Source: Prauserella salsuginis
Lineage (GTDB): Bacteria > Actinomycetota > Actinomycetes > Mycobacteriales > Pseudonocardiaceae
DNA: 64,000 nt
Assembly (NCBI RefSeq): GCF_024648885.1
Contig: NZ_JANBBF010000011.1
Span: forward strand, 248,001 to 312,000
Direction: 5' to 3'
In this document: one piece after another, positions 35,719 through 45,172 of the stretch
How the letters are laid out: the number at the start of each line of letters is the position of its first letter
Position numbering within the stretch: the stretch's first letter is position 1
The notes under the pieces: model-generated
What the model saw: the letters and a program-made list of their open reading frames with translations, nothing else
The model's database searches: none
Told to the model about the DNA's origin: nothing
Translations under genes and position numbers: made by a program

Positions 35719-36585
35719 TCAGGTCGGCAGGAACCACCGGCGTGCCAGCGACGGCAGCGTCGGGGTGTCCGGGGCGGGTAGCAGCTGCAGGTACGACGAC
35801 AGGTTCGAGTACCGGTGCAGCACGGTGTACGCCAGCAGGCGGCGTGCCAGGTCCTCGTCGAGCTCGGCCGCGTCGTAGCCGTACCCGAGCAGCAGCTCCC
35901 GCAGCAGGCCCGTGTCGCCCGCGGTGAGGAACACGCCGACGGCCGAGAACTCGTACTCCGGCGCGCCCCGCATCGCGGGTTCGAAGTCGAGCAGTCCCGT
36001 GGGAACGAATGTGTCGGGGTCGACGAACACGTGCTCCGGCATGACCTCGGTGTGCAGCAACACCGGGTCCGGGTCGCCCAGGTCGACGTCGTCGAGGAAC
36101 TCCGGTATCTGCGCGCGCCAGTCCTCGGCAAGGCCGAGCCCGGACTGGTGGGCCATCACCTCGCTGCGGCGGCCGGACAGGAACCGCGACCAGTCGGCGG
36201 GCCACAGGTCCGGCGGCGGGACGGCGTGGAGTTGCGCCAGCAGCCCGCCGAGGCGGCGCATCAGGCATACGCGGTCCGATGTGGACATGGCAGGCCATGC
36301 CGTCGGGAGATCCACGCCCGGAAGCCGCCGCATGAGGACGTAGCGCCACTCGTCGAGCTCTCCCTCGCCCTCGACGCGGGGAGTCGCGACGTCGAGTGCC
36401 CCGTCCAGCGCCGTGAGAGCCGCCAGTTCGGTCAGCGCCTCGTCGACGTCGTCGGCCGGGTAGGCCTTGAGTACGAGCGCGTCGCCGACCGCGAAGACGG
36501 GCAGCGAACCGGTGGGGAACGGCTGCACCGGAAGATCGGCGAGGCCTTCGCGGGCGCACGCCGCCGCGACGGGGAAGGTGTCCAC
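35719..36585 (-). CDS. Aminoglycoside phosphotransferase-family kinase-like protein
   Basis: 288 residues of the APH/choline-kinase fold. ATP-lysine region ALVLKAYPADD at about 35-45. The LLHTEVMPEHVFVDP block (about 180) is the APH catalytic loop, with His-Thr-Glu in place of the usual His-x-Asp, and GLLDFEPAMRGAPEYEFSAVG supplies the second metal aspartate. The usual loop Asp is therefore replaced by Glu, so the small-molecule kinase role is uncertain. GTG start. It stands alone between the hydroxyacid cluster and the divergent MFS gene. Confidence 0.78.
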   Translation of the reverse strand: MDTFPVAAACAREGLADLPVQPFPTGSLPVFAVGDALVLKAYPADDVDEALTELAALTALDGALDVATPRVEGEGELDEWRYVLMRRLPGVDLPTAWPAMSTSDRVCLMRRLGGLLAQLHAVPPPDLWPADWSRFLSGRRSEVMAHQSGLGLAEDWRAQIPEFLDDVDLGDPDPVLLHTEVMPEHVFVDPDTFVPTGLLDFEPAMRGAPEYEFSAVGVFLTAGDTGLLRELLLGYGYDAAELDEDLARRLLAYTVLHRYSNLSSYLQLLPAPDTPTLPSLARRWFLPT

Positions 36586-36717
36586 CCGCGCAGGCTACGA
36601 CGGCACATGCGGCCGTACGAGCGATTTCGGTGATTCAGGTGCCCGCCGCGGCCGGTTCGCGGCCGAGGGAGCTCGACGCTGGACCTCCAGCGCGCTCGAG
36701 GTTGCATCGTTGCCGGC

Positions 36718-38178
36718 ATGACGACGACCGCGCCGGAGCCGCAGAGCCCGGACCCCGCACACCAGGGCTCCCCGCATCCGCCGTCGCCGCATCCGGACTC
36801 CCCGGAGCTGCGGCCAGGACGGACACGACCTCGGCGCCGGAGCGTGCTCTGGAGTCCCGAACGCCGGACAACCACCGCAGGCGTGCTGCTGCTCGTCACG
36901 CTGATGGCGTTCGAGAACCTCGGCGTGGCCACCGCGATGCCGACGATGGTCGCTGACCTCGACGGCGGGACGCTGTACTCGTGGCCGTTCACGACGTTCC
37001 TGGTCGCCAGCGTGGTGGCGACGGTGCTGTCCGGGCGCGTGTGCGACCGGCGCGGTCCGGTTCCCTCGCTGCTCGGCGGGCCGGTGGTGTTCCTGGTGGG
37101 CCTGCTGGCGGCCGGGTTCGCACCGAACATGGCCGTGCTGCTGGCCGGGCGCTTCCTGCAGGGCCTCGGGACGGGAACCGTGCTGGTCGCCACGTCGCTG
37201 CTGATCGCGCTCGTGTTCACCGATGCCGAACGCCCGGTGATCTACGCGGCCAACGCGGCCGCGTGGGTGCTACCCGCCGTGATCGGGCCGTCCGTGGCGG
37301 GGTTGGTGACCGACACCGTCGGGTGGCGGTGGGTGTTCCACGGACTGGTCCCGCTCGTGCTCGTGGGTCTCGCCCTACTGGTGCCGGTGGTGCGCAGTGT
37401 CGCCGGTTACCGTCCGCCGCCGCGCGGCCGTGCGGCGAGCGTGCCCGCCGCCGTCGCGGCCGCCGTGGGGGTTGGCGCGCTGACCTGGGCGTCCCAGCAC
37501 CCGTCCGGGTTCGCGCTCGCCTACGGTGCGGCGGGACTGGCCGCGGTCGGGCTCGCGTTGCGCAGGCTGCTGCCCGCCGGGACGGTCACCGGCAGGGGCG
37601 GACTGGGTGGGCTGGTGCGGTCGCGGGCGTTGCTGGCGGGCACGTTCGCCGGCATGGAGGCGTTCCTGCCCCTGACGATGACCGGGGTGCACGGCTACGG
37701 CCCCGCCCTGGCCGGGTTGCCGCTGACCGTCACGGCGCTGAGCTGGTCGCTGGGATCGGCCCTGCAGGGGCGGTTCCCGCACTGGGACCGCGACCGGCTG
37801 GTGCGGGCGGGGTTCGCCCTGGTCGGGGCCGGGGTGGCGATGTTCGGCTGCGTCGCGCTGCCGGGATGCCCCGGATGGGTGGCGTTCGCGGCGGCGATCG
37901 TCGGCGGGGCGGGAATGGGCATGGCGTACCCGTCGGTGCAGGTCCTGATGTTGCGGCGCGCCGACGAGTCGGAACGCGGCTTCGCCAGCTCGGCCATGCA
38001 GCTCGGTGACTGGGTGACATCGGCGCTGGTCATCGGCTTCGGCGGGGTGCTGCTCGGCGCGCTCGGCTCCGCGGCCGCCCCCGGCACGCCGATCGTGGTG
38101 CTCGCCGCGTCGCTGACGGTGCTGGCGGCCGTCGGCGGTGCGCTGGCCGGTGCGCGGCGGGAGGGCGAGCGCTCGTGA
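36718..38178 (+). CDS. MFS transporter
   Basis: 486-residue major facilitator superfamily protein with a proline-rich cytosolic N-terminus of about 45 residues. Membrane helices begin at TTTAGVLLLVTLMAFENLGVATAMPTM; motif-A-like VLSGRVCDRRGPVPSLLGG follows the second helix and GRFLQGLGTGTVLVATSLLI the fourth. The pattern fits drug:proton antiporters. A 42-bp gap separates it from iscS, so read-through is possible, but no functional link is apparent. The substrate cannot be predicted. Confidence 0.85.
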   Translation: MTTTAPEPQSPDPAHQGSPHPPSPHPDSPELRPGRTRPRRRSVLWSPERRTTTAGVLLLVTLMAFENLGVATAMPTMVADLDGGTLYSWPFTTFLVASVVATVLSGRVCDRRGPVPSLLGGPVVFLVGLLAAGFAPNMAVLLAGRFLQGLGTGTVLVATSLLIALVFTDAERPVIYAANAAAWVLPAVIGPSVAGLVTDTVGWRWVFHGLVPLVLVGLALLVPVVRSVAGYRPPPRGRAASVPAAVAAAVGVGALTWASQHPSGFALAYGAAGLAAVGLALRRLLPAGTVTGRGGLGGLVRSRALLAGTFAGMEAFLPLTMTGVHGYGPALAGLPLTVTALSWSLGSALQGRFPHWDRDRLVRAGFALVGAGVAMFGCVALPGCPGWVAFAAAIVGGAGMGMAYPSVQVLMLRRADESERGFASSAMQLGDWVTSALVIGFGGVLLGALGSAAAPGTPIVVLAASLTVLAAVGGALAGARREGERS

Positions 38179-38220
38179 GCGACGCCGCAGCGTTCGCCGT
38201 GAGGGCCCGACTACCCTGGA

Positions 38221-39426
38221 ATGGCGATGACCTACCTCGACCATGCGGCGACCACCCCCATGTTGCCGGACGCCATTGCGGCGATGAGTGACGCGATGTC
38301 CACCGTGGGCAACGCGTCATCGCTGCATTCCTCGGGCCGCCGTGCACGCCGCGTCGCCGAGGAGGCCAGGGAAGTCGTGGCCGAGGCACTCGACGCCAGG
38401 CCGTCCGAGGTGATCTTCACCGGTGGTGGGACGGAGAGCGACAACCTCGCCGTCAAAGGCACCTTCTGGGCGCGCAGGGACGCCGACCCCGCGCGCCGGC
38501 GGATCCTGGTCAGTGCCGTCGAGCACCACGCCGTGCTCGACGCCGTCCATTGGTTGGCCGATCACGAGGGCGCCGAGCTGACGTGGCTAGAGGTCGACGA
38601 CCACGGGCGCGTGCGTCCGGAGATGCTGCGGGCCGCGTTCGAGCAGGGCCACTCCGACATCGCCCTCGCCACCGTGATGTGGGCGAACAACGAGGTCGGC
38701 ACCGTCAACCCGATCGCCGAGCTCGCGGCCGTCTGCGCCGAGTACGACGTGCCGCTGCACACGGACGCGGTGCAGGCCGTCGGAGGCGTGGAGGTCGGCT
38801 TCGCCGCCTCGGGGACCCAGGCACTGACCCTGACCGGTCACAAGATCGGCGGGCCGTACGGCGTCGGCGCGCTGTTGCTGGACCGGTCGACCCCGGCCGT
38901 CCCGCTGCTGCACGGTGGCGGCCAGGAGCGTGAGGTGCGGTCCGGCACGCTCGACGTGCCCGGCATCCACGCCTTCGCCACGGCGGTGCGGGTCGCCGTC
39001 GAACACCGCCGGGAGGTCGCCGAGCGCACCGTCAAGCTCCGCGACGAACTGATCACCGCCGTGCGCTCGGCGGTGCCGGACGCCGTGCTGAACGGTCTGC
39101 CCGCCGATTCGGCCGATCGGCTGCCGGGCATCGCGCACTTCACGTTCCCCGGTTGCGCGGGCGACAGCCTGCTGATGCTGTTGGACGCGAAGGGCATCGA
39201 GTGTTCCACCGGCTCGGCGTGCACCGCCGGCGTGGCCGAACCGAGCCACGTGCTCACCGCGATGGGCGCCGACGCCTCGGCGGCCCGCGGTTCGCTGCGG
39301 TTCTCGCTGGGTCACACATCCACCCAGGACGACGTCGACGCGCTGGCGCGGGAGCTGCGTGGAGCGGTCGACAGGGCACGCCAGGCGGGCCTCGCCGGCA
39401 TGCGCAAGCAGAAGCAGGAGGCATGA
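38221..39426 (+). CDS. iscS: Cysteine desulfurase, IscS/NifS type
   Basis: PLP enzyme that releases sulfur from cysteine for Fe-S clusters and tRNA thiolation. 401 residues. N-terminal [16 protein letters not shown]; cofactor His in [13 protein letters not shown]; Schiff-base lysine in [16 protein letters not shown] at about 210; catalytic Cys on the loop [18 protein letters not shown] at about 325. A start at 38227 (MTYLD), with GGA upstream, is equally possible. It is directly followed by mnmA, its sulfur acceptor, as in mycobacteria (Rv3025c-Rv3024c). Confidence 0.95.
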   Translation: MAMTYLDHAATTPMLPDAIAAMSDAMSTVGNASSLHSSGRRARRVAEEAREVVAEALDARPSEVIFTGGGTESDNLAVKGTFWARRDADPARRRILVSAVEHHAVLDAVHWLADHEGAELTWLEVDDHGRVRPEMLRAAFEQGHSDIALATVMWANNEVGTVNPIAELAAVCAEYDVPLHTDAVQAVGGVEVGFAASGTQALTLTGHKIGGPYGVGALLLDRSTPAVPLLHGGGQEREVRSGTLDVPGIHAFATAVRVAVEHRREVAERTVKLRDELITAVRSAVPDAVLNGLPADSADRLPGIAHFTFPGCAGDSLLMLLDAKGIECSTGSACTAGVAEPSHVLTAMGADASAARGSLRFSLGHTSTQDDVDALARELRGAVDRARQAGLAGMRKQKQEA

Positions 39427-39430
39427 GCCG

Positions 39431-40528
39431 ATGCGCGTACTGGCCGCGATGAGCGGGGGCGTGGACTCGGCGGTGGCGGCGGCGCGTGCCGTCGAGGCCG
39501 GGCACGACGTGACGGGTGTGCACCTGGCGCTGTCGGCCAAACCCGGCACGCTCCGCACGGGCGCGCGAGGATGCTGCACCATCGAGGACTCGCGGGACGC
39601 CCGCCGCGCCGCCGACATCCTCGGCATCCCGTTCTACGTCTGGGACTTCGCTGAGCGGTTCACCGAGGAGGTCGTGGAGACCTTCGTCGGCGAGTACGCC
39701 GCAGGGCGCACCCCCAATCCGTGCGTCACCTGCAACGAGAAGATCAAGTTCGAGGCGCTGCTGGAGAAGGCGATCGCGCTGGGCTTCGACGCGGTGTGCA
39801 CCGGGCACTACGCCCGGCTGTCCGTTGTGGATGGCGTGCCGGAGCTGCGCCGCAGCGCCGACGACCACAAGGACCAGTCGTACGTGCTGGCCTCGCTGAC
39901 ACCGGAGCAGCTGCGGCACGCGATGTTCCCGCTCGGCTCCTCGCGCAAGCCCGACGTGCGTGAGGAGGCCGCCGAGCGAGGACTGGCCGTCGCCGAAAAA
40001 CCGGACAGCCATGACATCTGCTTCATCCCCGACGGTGACACGAAGAAGTTCCTCGAGAACCGCCTCGGCGAGCGCCCCGGTGACCTCGTCGACGCCGAGA
40101 CCGGTGCCGTGCTCGGCAGGCACACCGGTGTGCACGGCTTCACGGTCGGCCAGCGCAAGGGCCTCGGCATCGACGCGCCCGCGGCCGACGGCAAGCCGCG
40201 GTACGTGCTGTCGTTGGAGCCGGTGTCCGGAACGGTGAAGGTCGGTTCGTCGCAGGAACTGTCCGTGTCGACGATCGACGCCGACCGTGCGATCTGGCCG
40301 TCGGAGCAGCCGCTGACCGGCCCGACCGAATGCGTCGTGCAGGTGCGCGCGCACGGCGGCATGGCTCCCGCCGTGGCCGAGGTCGACTCCGACGGGGACG
40401 CGGTGCGGATGTCACTGCGGGAACCGCTGACCGGCGTCGCCCCGGGGCAGGTCGCGGTGCTCTACAGCCCCGATGCCGAGGCGGGCGACGTCGTCCTCGG
40501 CAGCGCGAAGATCTCCGCCACGGCGTAA
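39431..40528 (+). CDS. mnmA: tRNA-specific 2-thiouridylase MnmA
   Basis: Thiolates uridine 34 of Lys, Glu and Gln tRNAs with sulfur relayed from IscS. 365 residues. PP-loop [18 protein letters not shown] at the N-terminus; catalytic cysteines in [13 protein letters not shown] (about 98) and [12 protein letters not shown] (about 193); C-terminal barrel from about 210. It starts 4 bp after the iscS stop, so the pair is co-transcribed. An array of 21-bp repeats follows. Confidence 0.96.
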   Translation: MRVLAAMSGGVDSAVAAARAVEAGHDVTGVHLALSAKPGTLRTGARGCCTIEDSRDARRAADILGIPFYVWDFAERFTEEVVETFVGEYAAGRTPNPCVTCNEKIKFEALLEKAIALGFDAVCTGHYARLSVVDGVPELRRSADDHKDQSYVLASLTPEQLRHAMFPLGSSRKPDVREEAAERGLAVAEKPDSHDICFIPDGDTKKFLENRLGERPGDLVDAETGAVLGRHTGVHGFTVGQRKGLGIDAPAADGKPRYVLSLEPVSGTVKVGSSQELSVSTIDADRAIWPSEQPLTGPTECVVQVRAHGGMAPAVAEVDSDGDAVRMSLREPLTGVAPGQVAVLYSPDAEAGDVVLGSAKISATA

Positions 40529-40545
40529 TCCCCGGGGATCGTGTC

Positions 40546-40608
40546 CTGGACACGCGGTGCTGAGCGCAGGACACGTGGTGCTGAGTGCAGGACACGCGGG
40601 TGTTGAAC
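40546..40608. repeat. 21-bp intergenic tandem repeat, locus 4
   Basis: Units start at 40546, 40567 and 40588 with cores CTGGACACGCG, CAGGACACGTG and CAGGACACGCG. Units 1 and 2 share GGTGCTGAG after the core. Same orientation as locus 3. They fill most of the short gap between mnmA and the acyl-CoA ligase gene. Confidence 0.9.
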
Positions 40609-40678
40609 GGCTCATGCAGCTGGGGGAGGATCGCGGCGACGACGCAGGTCGAACGCGTCGCGATCACGGAGGAGTTCA

Positions 40679-42385
40679 ATGTCGAACGCAGGGCCCGCCG
40701 CCGCGAACACTGCCGCCGCGAACACCACTGCAGTGAACGGTGTCGCGGCGAGCGGTATCCGTTCCAGCACGATCGCCGACATCCCACGGCGCAGCGCTTC
40801 GCGGACGCCCCACCGCGTGGCGATCCGGTTCGCCGACCGCACGTGGACCTACGCCGAGTTGGACGCCGCCGTCACGCGCGCCGCCGCGCACCTGCTCTCG
40901 CTGGGCCTGAACCACGGTGACCGCGTCGCCGCGTACGGCAAGAACTCCGACGCCTTCCTCATCGGATTCCTCGCCTGCGCCCGCGCGGGACTGGTGCACG
41001 TGCCCGTCAACTACAACCTCACCGGTGACGAGCTCGCCTACCTGATCACCCAGTCCGGCAGCCGGATGGTGCTGACCGATCCGGCGCTGCGCGCCAACCT
41101 CGACGCCCTCGACCTCGACGTCGAACGCATCGTGGCGCTGCGCGACGCCGACGACTCGCTGTTGGCCGTCGCGAGCACCGGAGACGTTCCGGACTCCGGG
41201 ACCCAACTCGGCACCAAGGTCGCCGACACCGATCTCGCCCAGTTGCTCTACACCTCCGGGACGACGTCGCGGCCCAAGGGCGCGATGATGACGCACCGCG
41301 CGCTCGTGCACGAGTACCTCTCGTGCATCGTCGATCTCGACCTTTCCGCCGACGACGAACCGCTGCACGTCATGCCGCTGTACCACTCGGCGCAGATGCA
41401 CGTGTTCCTCATGCCCTGGCTGGCGGTGGGCGCGTCCAACACGATCGTCGAGACACCCGACCCCGCCGACATCCTGCGCCGGATGGCCGAGGACCGGCAC
41501 GGGGCGTTCTTCGCCGCGCCGACGCTGTGGGTCGCGCTGGCCAACCACGCGGACTTCGGCACGCGCGACCTGTCGGCGCTGCGCAAGGCCTACTACGGTG
41601 CCTCGATCATGCCCGGCCCGATCCTGCAGCGCCTTCGCGAGAAGCTACCGGAGCTCGGGTTCTACAACTGTTTCGGTCAGTCGGAGATCGGCCCACTCGC
41701 CACCGTGTTGCGCCCCGAGGACCACGACACGCGCCCCGAGTCCGCGGGCCGTCCCGTGTTGTTCGTCGAGGCGCGGGTCGTCGACGCCGAGGGAGGCGAC
41801 GTCCCGCCCGGTGGCGAGGGCGAGATCGTCTACCGGTCCCCGCAGTTGTGCCTCGGCTACTGGGACAAGCCGGAGGAGACCGACGAGGTCTTCGGCGGCG
41901 GTGGGGGTGCCCCCGCCAATGGGGGCGTAGCCGGTGGGGGAGGGGGTGCCCCCGCCGATCAGGGCGTAGCCGGTGGGGGAGGAGGCGTTCCCGCCGATGA
42001 GGGCGGGGGATGGTTCCACTCGGGTGACCTGGTGCGGGTGGACGAGGAGGGCTACATCTTCGTCGTCGACCGCATCAAGGACGTCATCAACACCGGCGGT
42101 GTCATGGTGGCCTCGCGGGAGGTCGAGGACGCGCTGTACACCCACCCCTCGGTCGGCGAGGTGGCCGTGGTCGGCCTTCCCGACGAGAAGTGGATCGAGG
42201 CCGTCACCGCGGTCGTGGTTCCCAAGGACGACGGCCGGCCCGACGAGGACGAGCTGACGCAGTGGGTCAAGGACCGGCTGTCGGCGTTCAAGGTGCCCAA
42301 GCAGGTGCATTTCGTCGACGATCTGCCGCGCAACGCGTCCGGCAAGATCCTCAAACGGGAACTGCGCGACCGCTTCAGCGGATAG
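40679..42385 (+). CDS. Long-chain fatty acid--CoA ligase-like ANL enzyme with repeat insertion
   Basis: 568-residue adenylate-forming enzyme that activates a carboxylate to acyl-CoA. ATG after GGAGGAG. Motifs: P-loop QLLYTSGTTSRPKGAMMTHR at about 183, MPLYHSAQMHVF, the adenine-binding YNCFGQSEIGP, WFHSGDLVRVDEEGYIFVVDR and the C-terminal lysine in PRNASGKILKREL. Just before WFHSGD sit about 39 extra residues made of three 13-residue repeats (GGGGGAPADQGVA type). In typical members WDKPEETDEVF leads directly to the WFHTGD segment. The N-terminus is Ala/Asn-rich. The 3' end overlaps the convergent TetR gene by 11 bp. Confidence 0.87.
   Translation: MSNAGPAAANTAAANTTAVNGVAASGIRSSTIADIPRRSASRTPHRVAIRFADRTWTYAELDAAVTRAAAHLLSLGLNHGDRVAAYGKNSDAFLIGFLACARAGLVHVPVNYNLTGDELAYLITQSGSRMVLTDPALRANLDALDLDVERIVALRDADDSLLAVASTGDVPDSGTQLGTKVADTDLAQLLYTSGTTSRPKGAMMTHRALVHEYLSCIVDLDLSADDEPLHVMPLYHSAQMHVFLMPWLAVGASNTIVETPDPADILRRMAEDRHGAFFAAPTLWVALANHADFGTRDLSALRKAYYGASIMPGPILQRLREKLPELGFYNCFGQSEIGPLATVLRPEDHDTRPESAGRPVLFVEARVVDAEGGDVPPGGEGEIVYRSPQLCLGYWDKPEETDEVFGGGGGAPANGGVAGGGGGAPADQGVAGGGGGVPADEGGGWFHSGDLVRVDEEGYIFVVDRIKDVINTGGVMVASREVEDALYTHPSVGEVAVVGLPDEKWIEAVTAVVVPKDDGRPDEDELTQWVKDRLSAFKVPKQVHFVDDLPRNASGKILKRELRDRFSG
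41895..42009 (+). repeat. In-frame 33-39-bp repeat in acyl-CoA ligase gene
   Basis: Three units built on GGTGGGGG and a GTGCCCCCGCC core, ending GGCGTAGCC in the first two. They encode three glycine-rich 13-residue steps. The G-runs and C-runs can also pair in RNA. Confidence 0.8.
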
Positions 42386-43097
42386 GTGCAGGGACGAGGG
42401 CCAGGAGCGTCTCGGCGAGACGCGCGGCCACGTCGTCGGCGCCGGTGCCGGCAGTGGTGTCGGCGAGCACGATGCGGTGGAGGGTGATCTCGGCGGTCTG
42501 CACCAACAGCGCCGCCGTGTGATCCGCCTGCTCCTGCTCCTGCTCACCGACACCGCCACCGTCACCGCCACCGCCACCGCCACCGCCACCGCCACCGCCA
42601 CCGCCACCGCCACCGTCACCGTCACCGTCACCGACACCGACGGGGGCGACTCCGCAGCGGCGCACGTGCCGGGCGAGAGCCGTCGTGGCCTCGGCGTGCA
42701 GTGCGTGCAGGCTTGCCACGCCCTCGGGCACGCGTGGAGCCAGGTCGTACAGCACGGTGTGCAGCCGCGGCCGGTCGGCGTGCAGCGCCGCCAGCGTCGC
42801 CGTGAGCGCCCGGACGGTGTCCTCCCAGCCCGGTCGGGAGTCGTCGAGTTCGGCGAACGTGACGTGCAGGCCGGCGGCCGCGTCCTTGATATGCCGTTCG
42901 GCCAGCCCGCCCAGCAAGGCGACCTTGTTGGGGAAGTACTGATACAGCGTGCCGATGGAGAACCCGGCGCGTTCGGCGATGCGATTGGTGGTCGCCGCCA
43001 TGCCTTCGCGCTCGAAAACCTGAGCAGCCGCTTCGAGTACGGCGTCGACCGTGAACCGGGATCGCTGCTGGCGTGGGCGTTTTCTGGGTGTGTCCAT
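42375..43097 (-). CDS. TetR/AcrR-family regulator with polyglycine tract
   Basis: 240-residue repressor-type protein. N-terminal HTH: RFTVDAVLEAAAQVFEREG, ATTNRIAERAGFSIGTLYQYFPNKVALL. The ligand-binding domain is interrupted at about residues 152-180 by a nearly pure Gly/Asp tract encoded by a 6-bp repeat (GGTGGC), followed by EQEQEQ. The tract length is likely unstable. It is divergent from the hydrolase gene 52 bp away and convergent with the acyl-CoA ligase gene, either of which could be its target. Confidence 0.85.
   Translation of the reverse strand: MDTPRKRPRQQRSRFTVDAVLEAAAQVFEREGMAATTNRIAERAGFSIGTLYQYFPNKVALLGGLAERHIKDAAAGLHVTFAELDDSRPGWEDTVRALTATLAALHADRPRLHTVLYDLAPRVPEGVASLHALHAEATTALARHVRRCGVAPVGVGDGDGDGGGGGGGGGGGGGGGGGDGGGVGEQEQEQADHTAALLVQTAEITLHRIVLADTTAGTGADDVAARLAETLLALVPAPIR
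42554..42646 (-). repeat. 6-bp microsatellite in tetR
   Basis: A run of CACCGC hexamers (plus strand), with CACCGT variants at both ends, encodes a glycine tract with aspartates at its edges. All units are multiples of three, so the frame is kept if copy number changes by a whole unit. Confidence 0.9.
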
Positions 43098-43149
43098 GGC
43101 GGTCCCAACGCGAGTTGTCCCGCACCGCGAGCGGGGCTGGGATGGGTGT

Positions 43150-44043
43150 ATGCACGAAGCCTACCGTCGTTTCCTGCCCTCCGAACTGCGCGCGGAGCCG
43201 CCGCCGCGCCGCGAGTCGACGTGGTGGCGTTGGCGCGGGGCGGACGTCCACGTGGAGCGGGTCGGCGATCCGGACGCGCCGGTGCGGGCGGTCGCCTTCC
43301 ACGGTGCGGGCGGGCACGCCGCGCTGATGTGGCCGTACGCGGCGCTCGCGGCCCGGCGCGGGGTTCACGTCGTGGTCCCGGACCTGCCCGGGTACGGCGA
43401 CACCCGCGTGCCCGACCGGTCGGCGGTCCGCTATGCCGATTGGATCGAGGTGGCCTGCGCATTGACGTCCGCCGAACGGGAAACGCACGACGGTCCACTG
43501 TGGCTGATCGGCGCCAGCATGGGCGGGATGGTCGCGTACGAGGCCGCCACGCGCACGTGTGGTGTGGACCGGCTGATCGCGACGTGCCTGCTCGACCCGC
43601 GGGATGCCGAGGCGCGCAGGGCCGCGGCCCGCCATCCCTGGCTGGGCGCGGCTGCGGGGCCACTGTTGCGGGTCTCCGCGGGGCCGCTGGCCGGTGCCGC
43701 AGTGCCGCTGCGGTGGCTCACCAACATGCGCGGCATCGCCAACGACCCTGAGCTGGTCGACGTCGTGCTGGCGGACCGGCGGGGCGGCGGCAACCGGATG
43801 CCGCTCGGTTTCTTCCGGAGCTTCTTCGAGTCGGCGCCCGCCGTCGAACCGGAAGTGGCGACGGGGCCGCACGTGGTGCTGGCCCACCCCGCCGACGACC
43901 GCTGGACGCCCGCGGCGCTGAGCCTGCGGTTCTTCGACCGGATCGCCGCGTCGAAGGAGTACGTGCCGCTCGAGGCGGCCGGTCACTTCCCGGTCGAGTC
44001 GCCGGGTGCCGAGCGGCTCGCGGAGCTGCTGACTCCGCACTGA
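43150..44043 (+). CDS. Alpha/beta hydrolase
   Basis: 297-residue alpha/beta hydrolase-fold protein. Oxyanion region AVAFHGAGGHAALMWPYAALA; DLPGYGDTRVPDRSAVRYADW; nucleophile Ser in LWLIGASMGGMVAYEAA at about 121; acid in AHPADDRWTP; catalytic His in EAAGHFPVESPG near the end. The substrate is unknown. The start chosen is the ATG of MHEAYRRF; no strong ribosome site is visible. It is divergent from the tetR gene, which may control it. Confidence 0.82.
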   Translation: MHEAYRRFLPSELRAEPPPRRESTWWRWRGADVHVERVGDPDAPVRAVAFHGAGGHAALMWPYAALAARRGVHVVVPDLPGYGDTRVPDRSAVRYADWIEVACALTSAERETHDGPLWLIGASMGGMVAYEAATRTCGVDRLIATCLLDPRDAEARRAAARHPWLGAAAGPLLRVSAGPLAGAAVPLRWLTNMRGIANDPELVDVVLADRRGGGNRMPLGFFRSFFESAPAVEPEVATGPHVVLAHPADDRWTPAALSLRFFDRIAASKEYVPLEAAGHFPVESPGAERLAELLTPH

Positions 44044-44122
44044 TCCGTTGTGACGGCGGCCCCGCGGTGACACGCCGGGTGCCCGGGACACGCCGTCGGG
44101 CCGATGGGAAACAATCGGGACC

Positions 44123-45160
44123 GTGGAACAGCGAGTGTGGCCTAGCGGCGTGGCGACGGGGATCGGATCGATGCCGGGCACGGACATCGCCGAGGCGGCG
44201 GCGATCGTGTTCGGGGAACTGCCCGACCTGCCTCATGTACCGGAACTTCCCGACCGCGGGGTGGGCGCCGACCTGCTGGGGCGCACCGCGGGCATGCTGG
44301 TGGACATCGCGGTGGACGTCGTGCCGACGGCGTACCGGATCGCCGCTCGTCCCGGGCGGCACCACCGGCGGGCGGTCGATCTGCGGCGCTGGGACATCGA
44401 CGCGGTCACCGAGGCCGCCCAGCATGCGGGTGCCACGCCGTGGGCGGTGAAGACGCAGGTCGCCGGGCCGTGGACGACCGCAGCCGGTATCGAGCTCGCC
44501 CGCGGGCGCCGGGTGCTGACCGACCACGGGGCGACGCACGACGTCGTCGAGTCCCTGCTCGAAGGGATCGCCGTGCACGTGGCCGAGCTGTCACAGCGGA
44601 CCGGTGCGGGCGTCGTGGTGCAGTTCGACGAGCCGACGCTGCCGGACGTGCTGGCCGGTGCACTGCCGACGCCGTCCGGTTACGGCACGGTCGACGCGGT
44701 CCCCGAACCCGAGGCGCGCGAACTGCTGCACCACGTCATCTCGCGCACGGCCGAGATCACCGGCAACCCGGTCGTCGTGCACTGCTGCGCGCGCAGGCCT
44801 CCGGTGGCGCTGTTGCGCGCCGCGGGTGCGCACGCCATCGCCCTCGACGCGACGTTGCTCGACGGCGCCCCGGGCAGTCTGCTCGACGAGCTCGGCGAGA
44901 CGTGGGACGCGGGCGTGCAGTTGGGGCTCGGGCTGATCCCCGCCGAGCCACCCGCCGTGTGGCCGGATCTGTCCCGTGTGGCACGGCCTGCGCTCGATCT
45001 GGTCGACCGGCTCGGGTTCAACCGGTCGATCCTGGCCGAGCGTGCGCTCGTGACCCCGACGTGCGGGCTCGCCGGTGCGACGGGAGGCTGGCTGCGCCGC
45101 GCGTTGGCGCTGACCCGCGACCTGGGCAGGGCATTCGTCGAACCGCCGGAACGGTGGTAG
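44123..45160 (+). CDS. MetE/UROD-like protein (methionine synthase II-related)
   Basis: 345 residues related to the C-terminal catalytic barrel of cobalamin-independent methionine synthase, equivalent to M. tuberculosis Rv3015c. GTG start; N-terminus ATGIGSMPGTDIAEAA; VKTQVAGPWTTAAGIEL; FDEPTLPDVLAGALP; metal-ligand-like VVVHCCARRPPVALLRAAG; C-terminal LVTPTCGLAGATGGWLRRAL. It lacks the N-terminal half of full MetE and may not make methionine. It lies 12 bp before the next gene and upstream of ligA, as in mycobacteria. Confidence 0.85.
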   Translation: MEQRVWPSGVATGIGSMPGTDIAEAAAIVFGELPDLPHVPELPDRGVGADLLGRTAGMLVDIAVDVVPTAYRIAARPGRHHRRAVDLRRWDIDAVTEAAQHAGATPWAVKTQVAGPWTTAAGIELARGRRVLTDHGATHDVVESLLEGIAVHVAELSQRTGAGVVVQFDEPTLPDVLAGALPTPSGYGTVDAVPEPEARELLHHVISRTAEITGNPVVVHCCARRPPVALLRAAGAHAIALDATLLDGAPGSLLDELGETWDAGVQLGLGLIPAEPPAVWPDLSRVARPALDLVDRLGFNRSILAERALVTPTCGLAGATGGWLRRALALTRDLGRAFVEPPERW

Positions 45161-45172
45161 GAGGGGCAGATC

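Noticed and set aside
41895-42009. Frameshift or assembly error in the acyl-CoA ligase gene
   Set aside because: The frame stays open and all motifs after the repeat are intact, so an in-frame insertion is the better reading, though a repeat collapse in assembly cannot be excluded.
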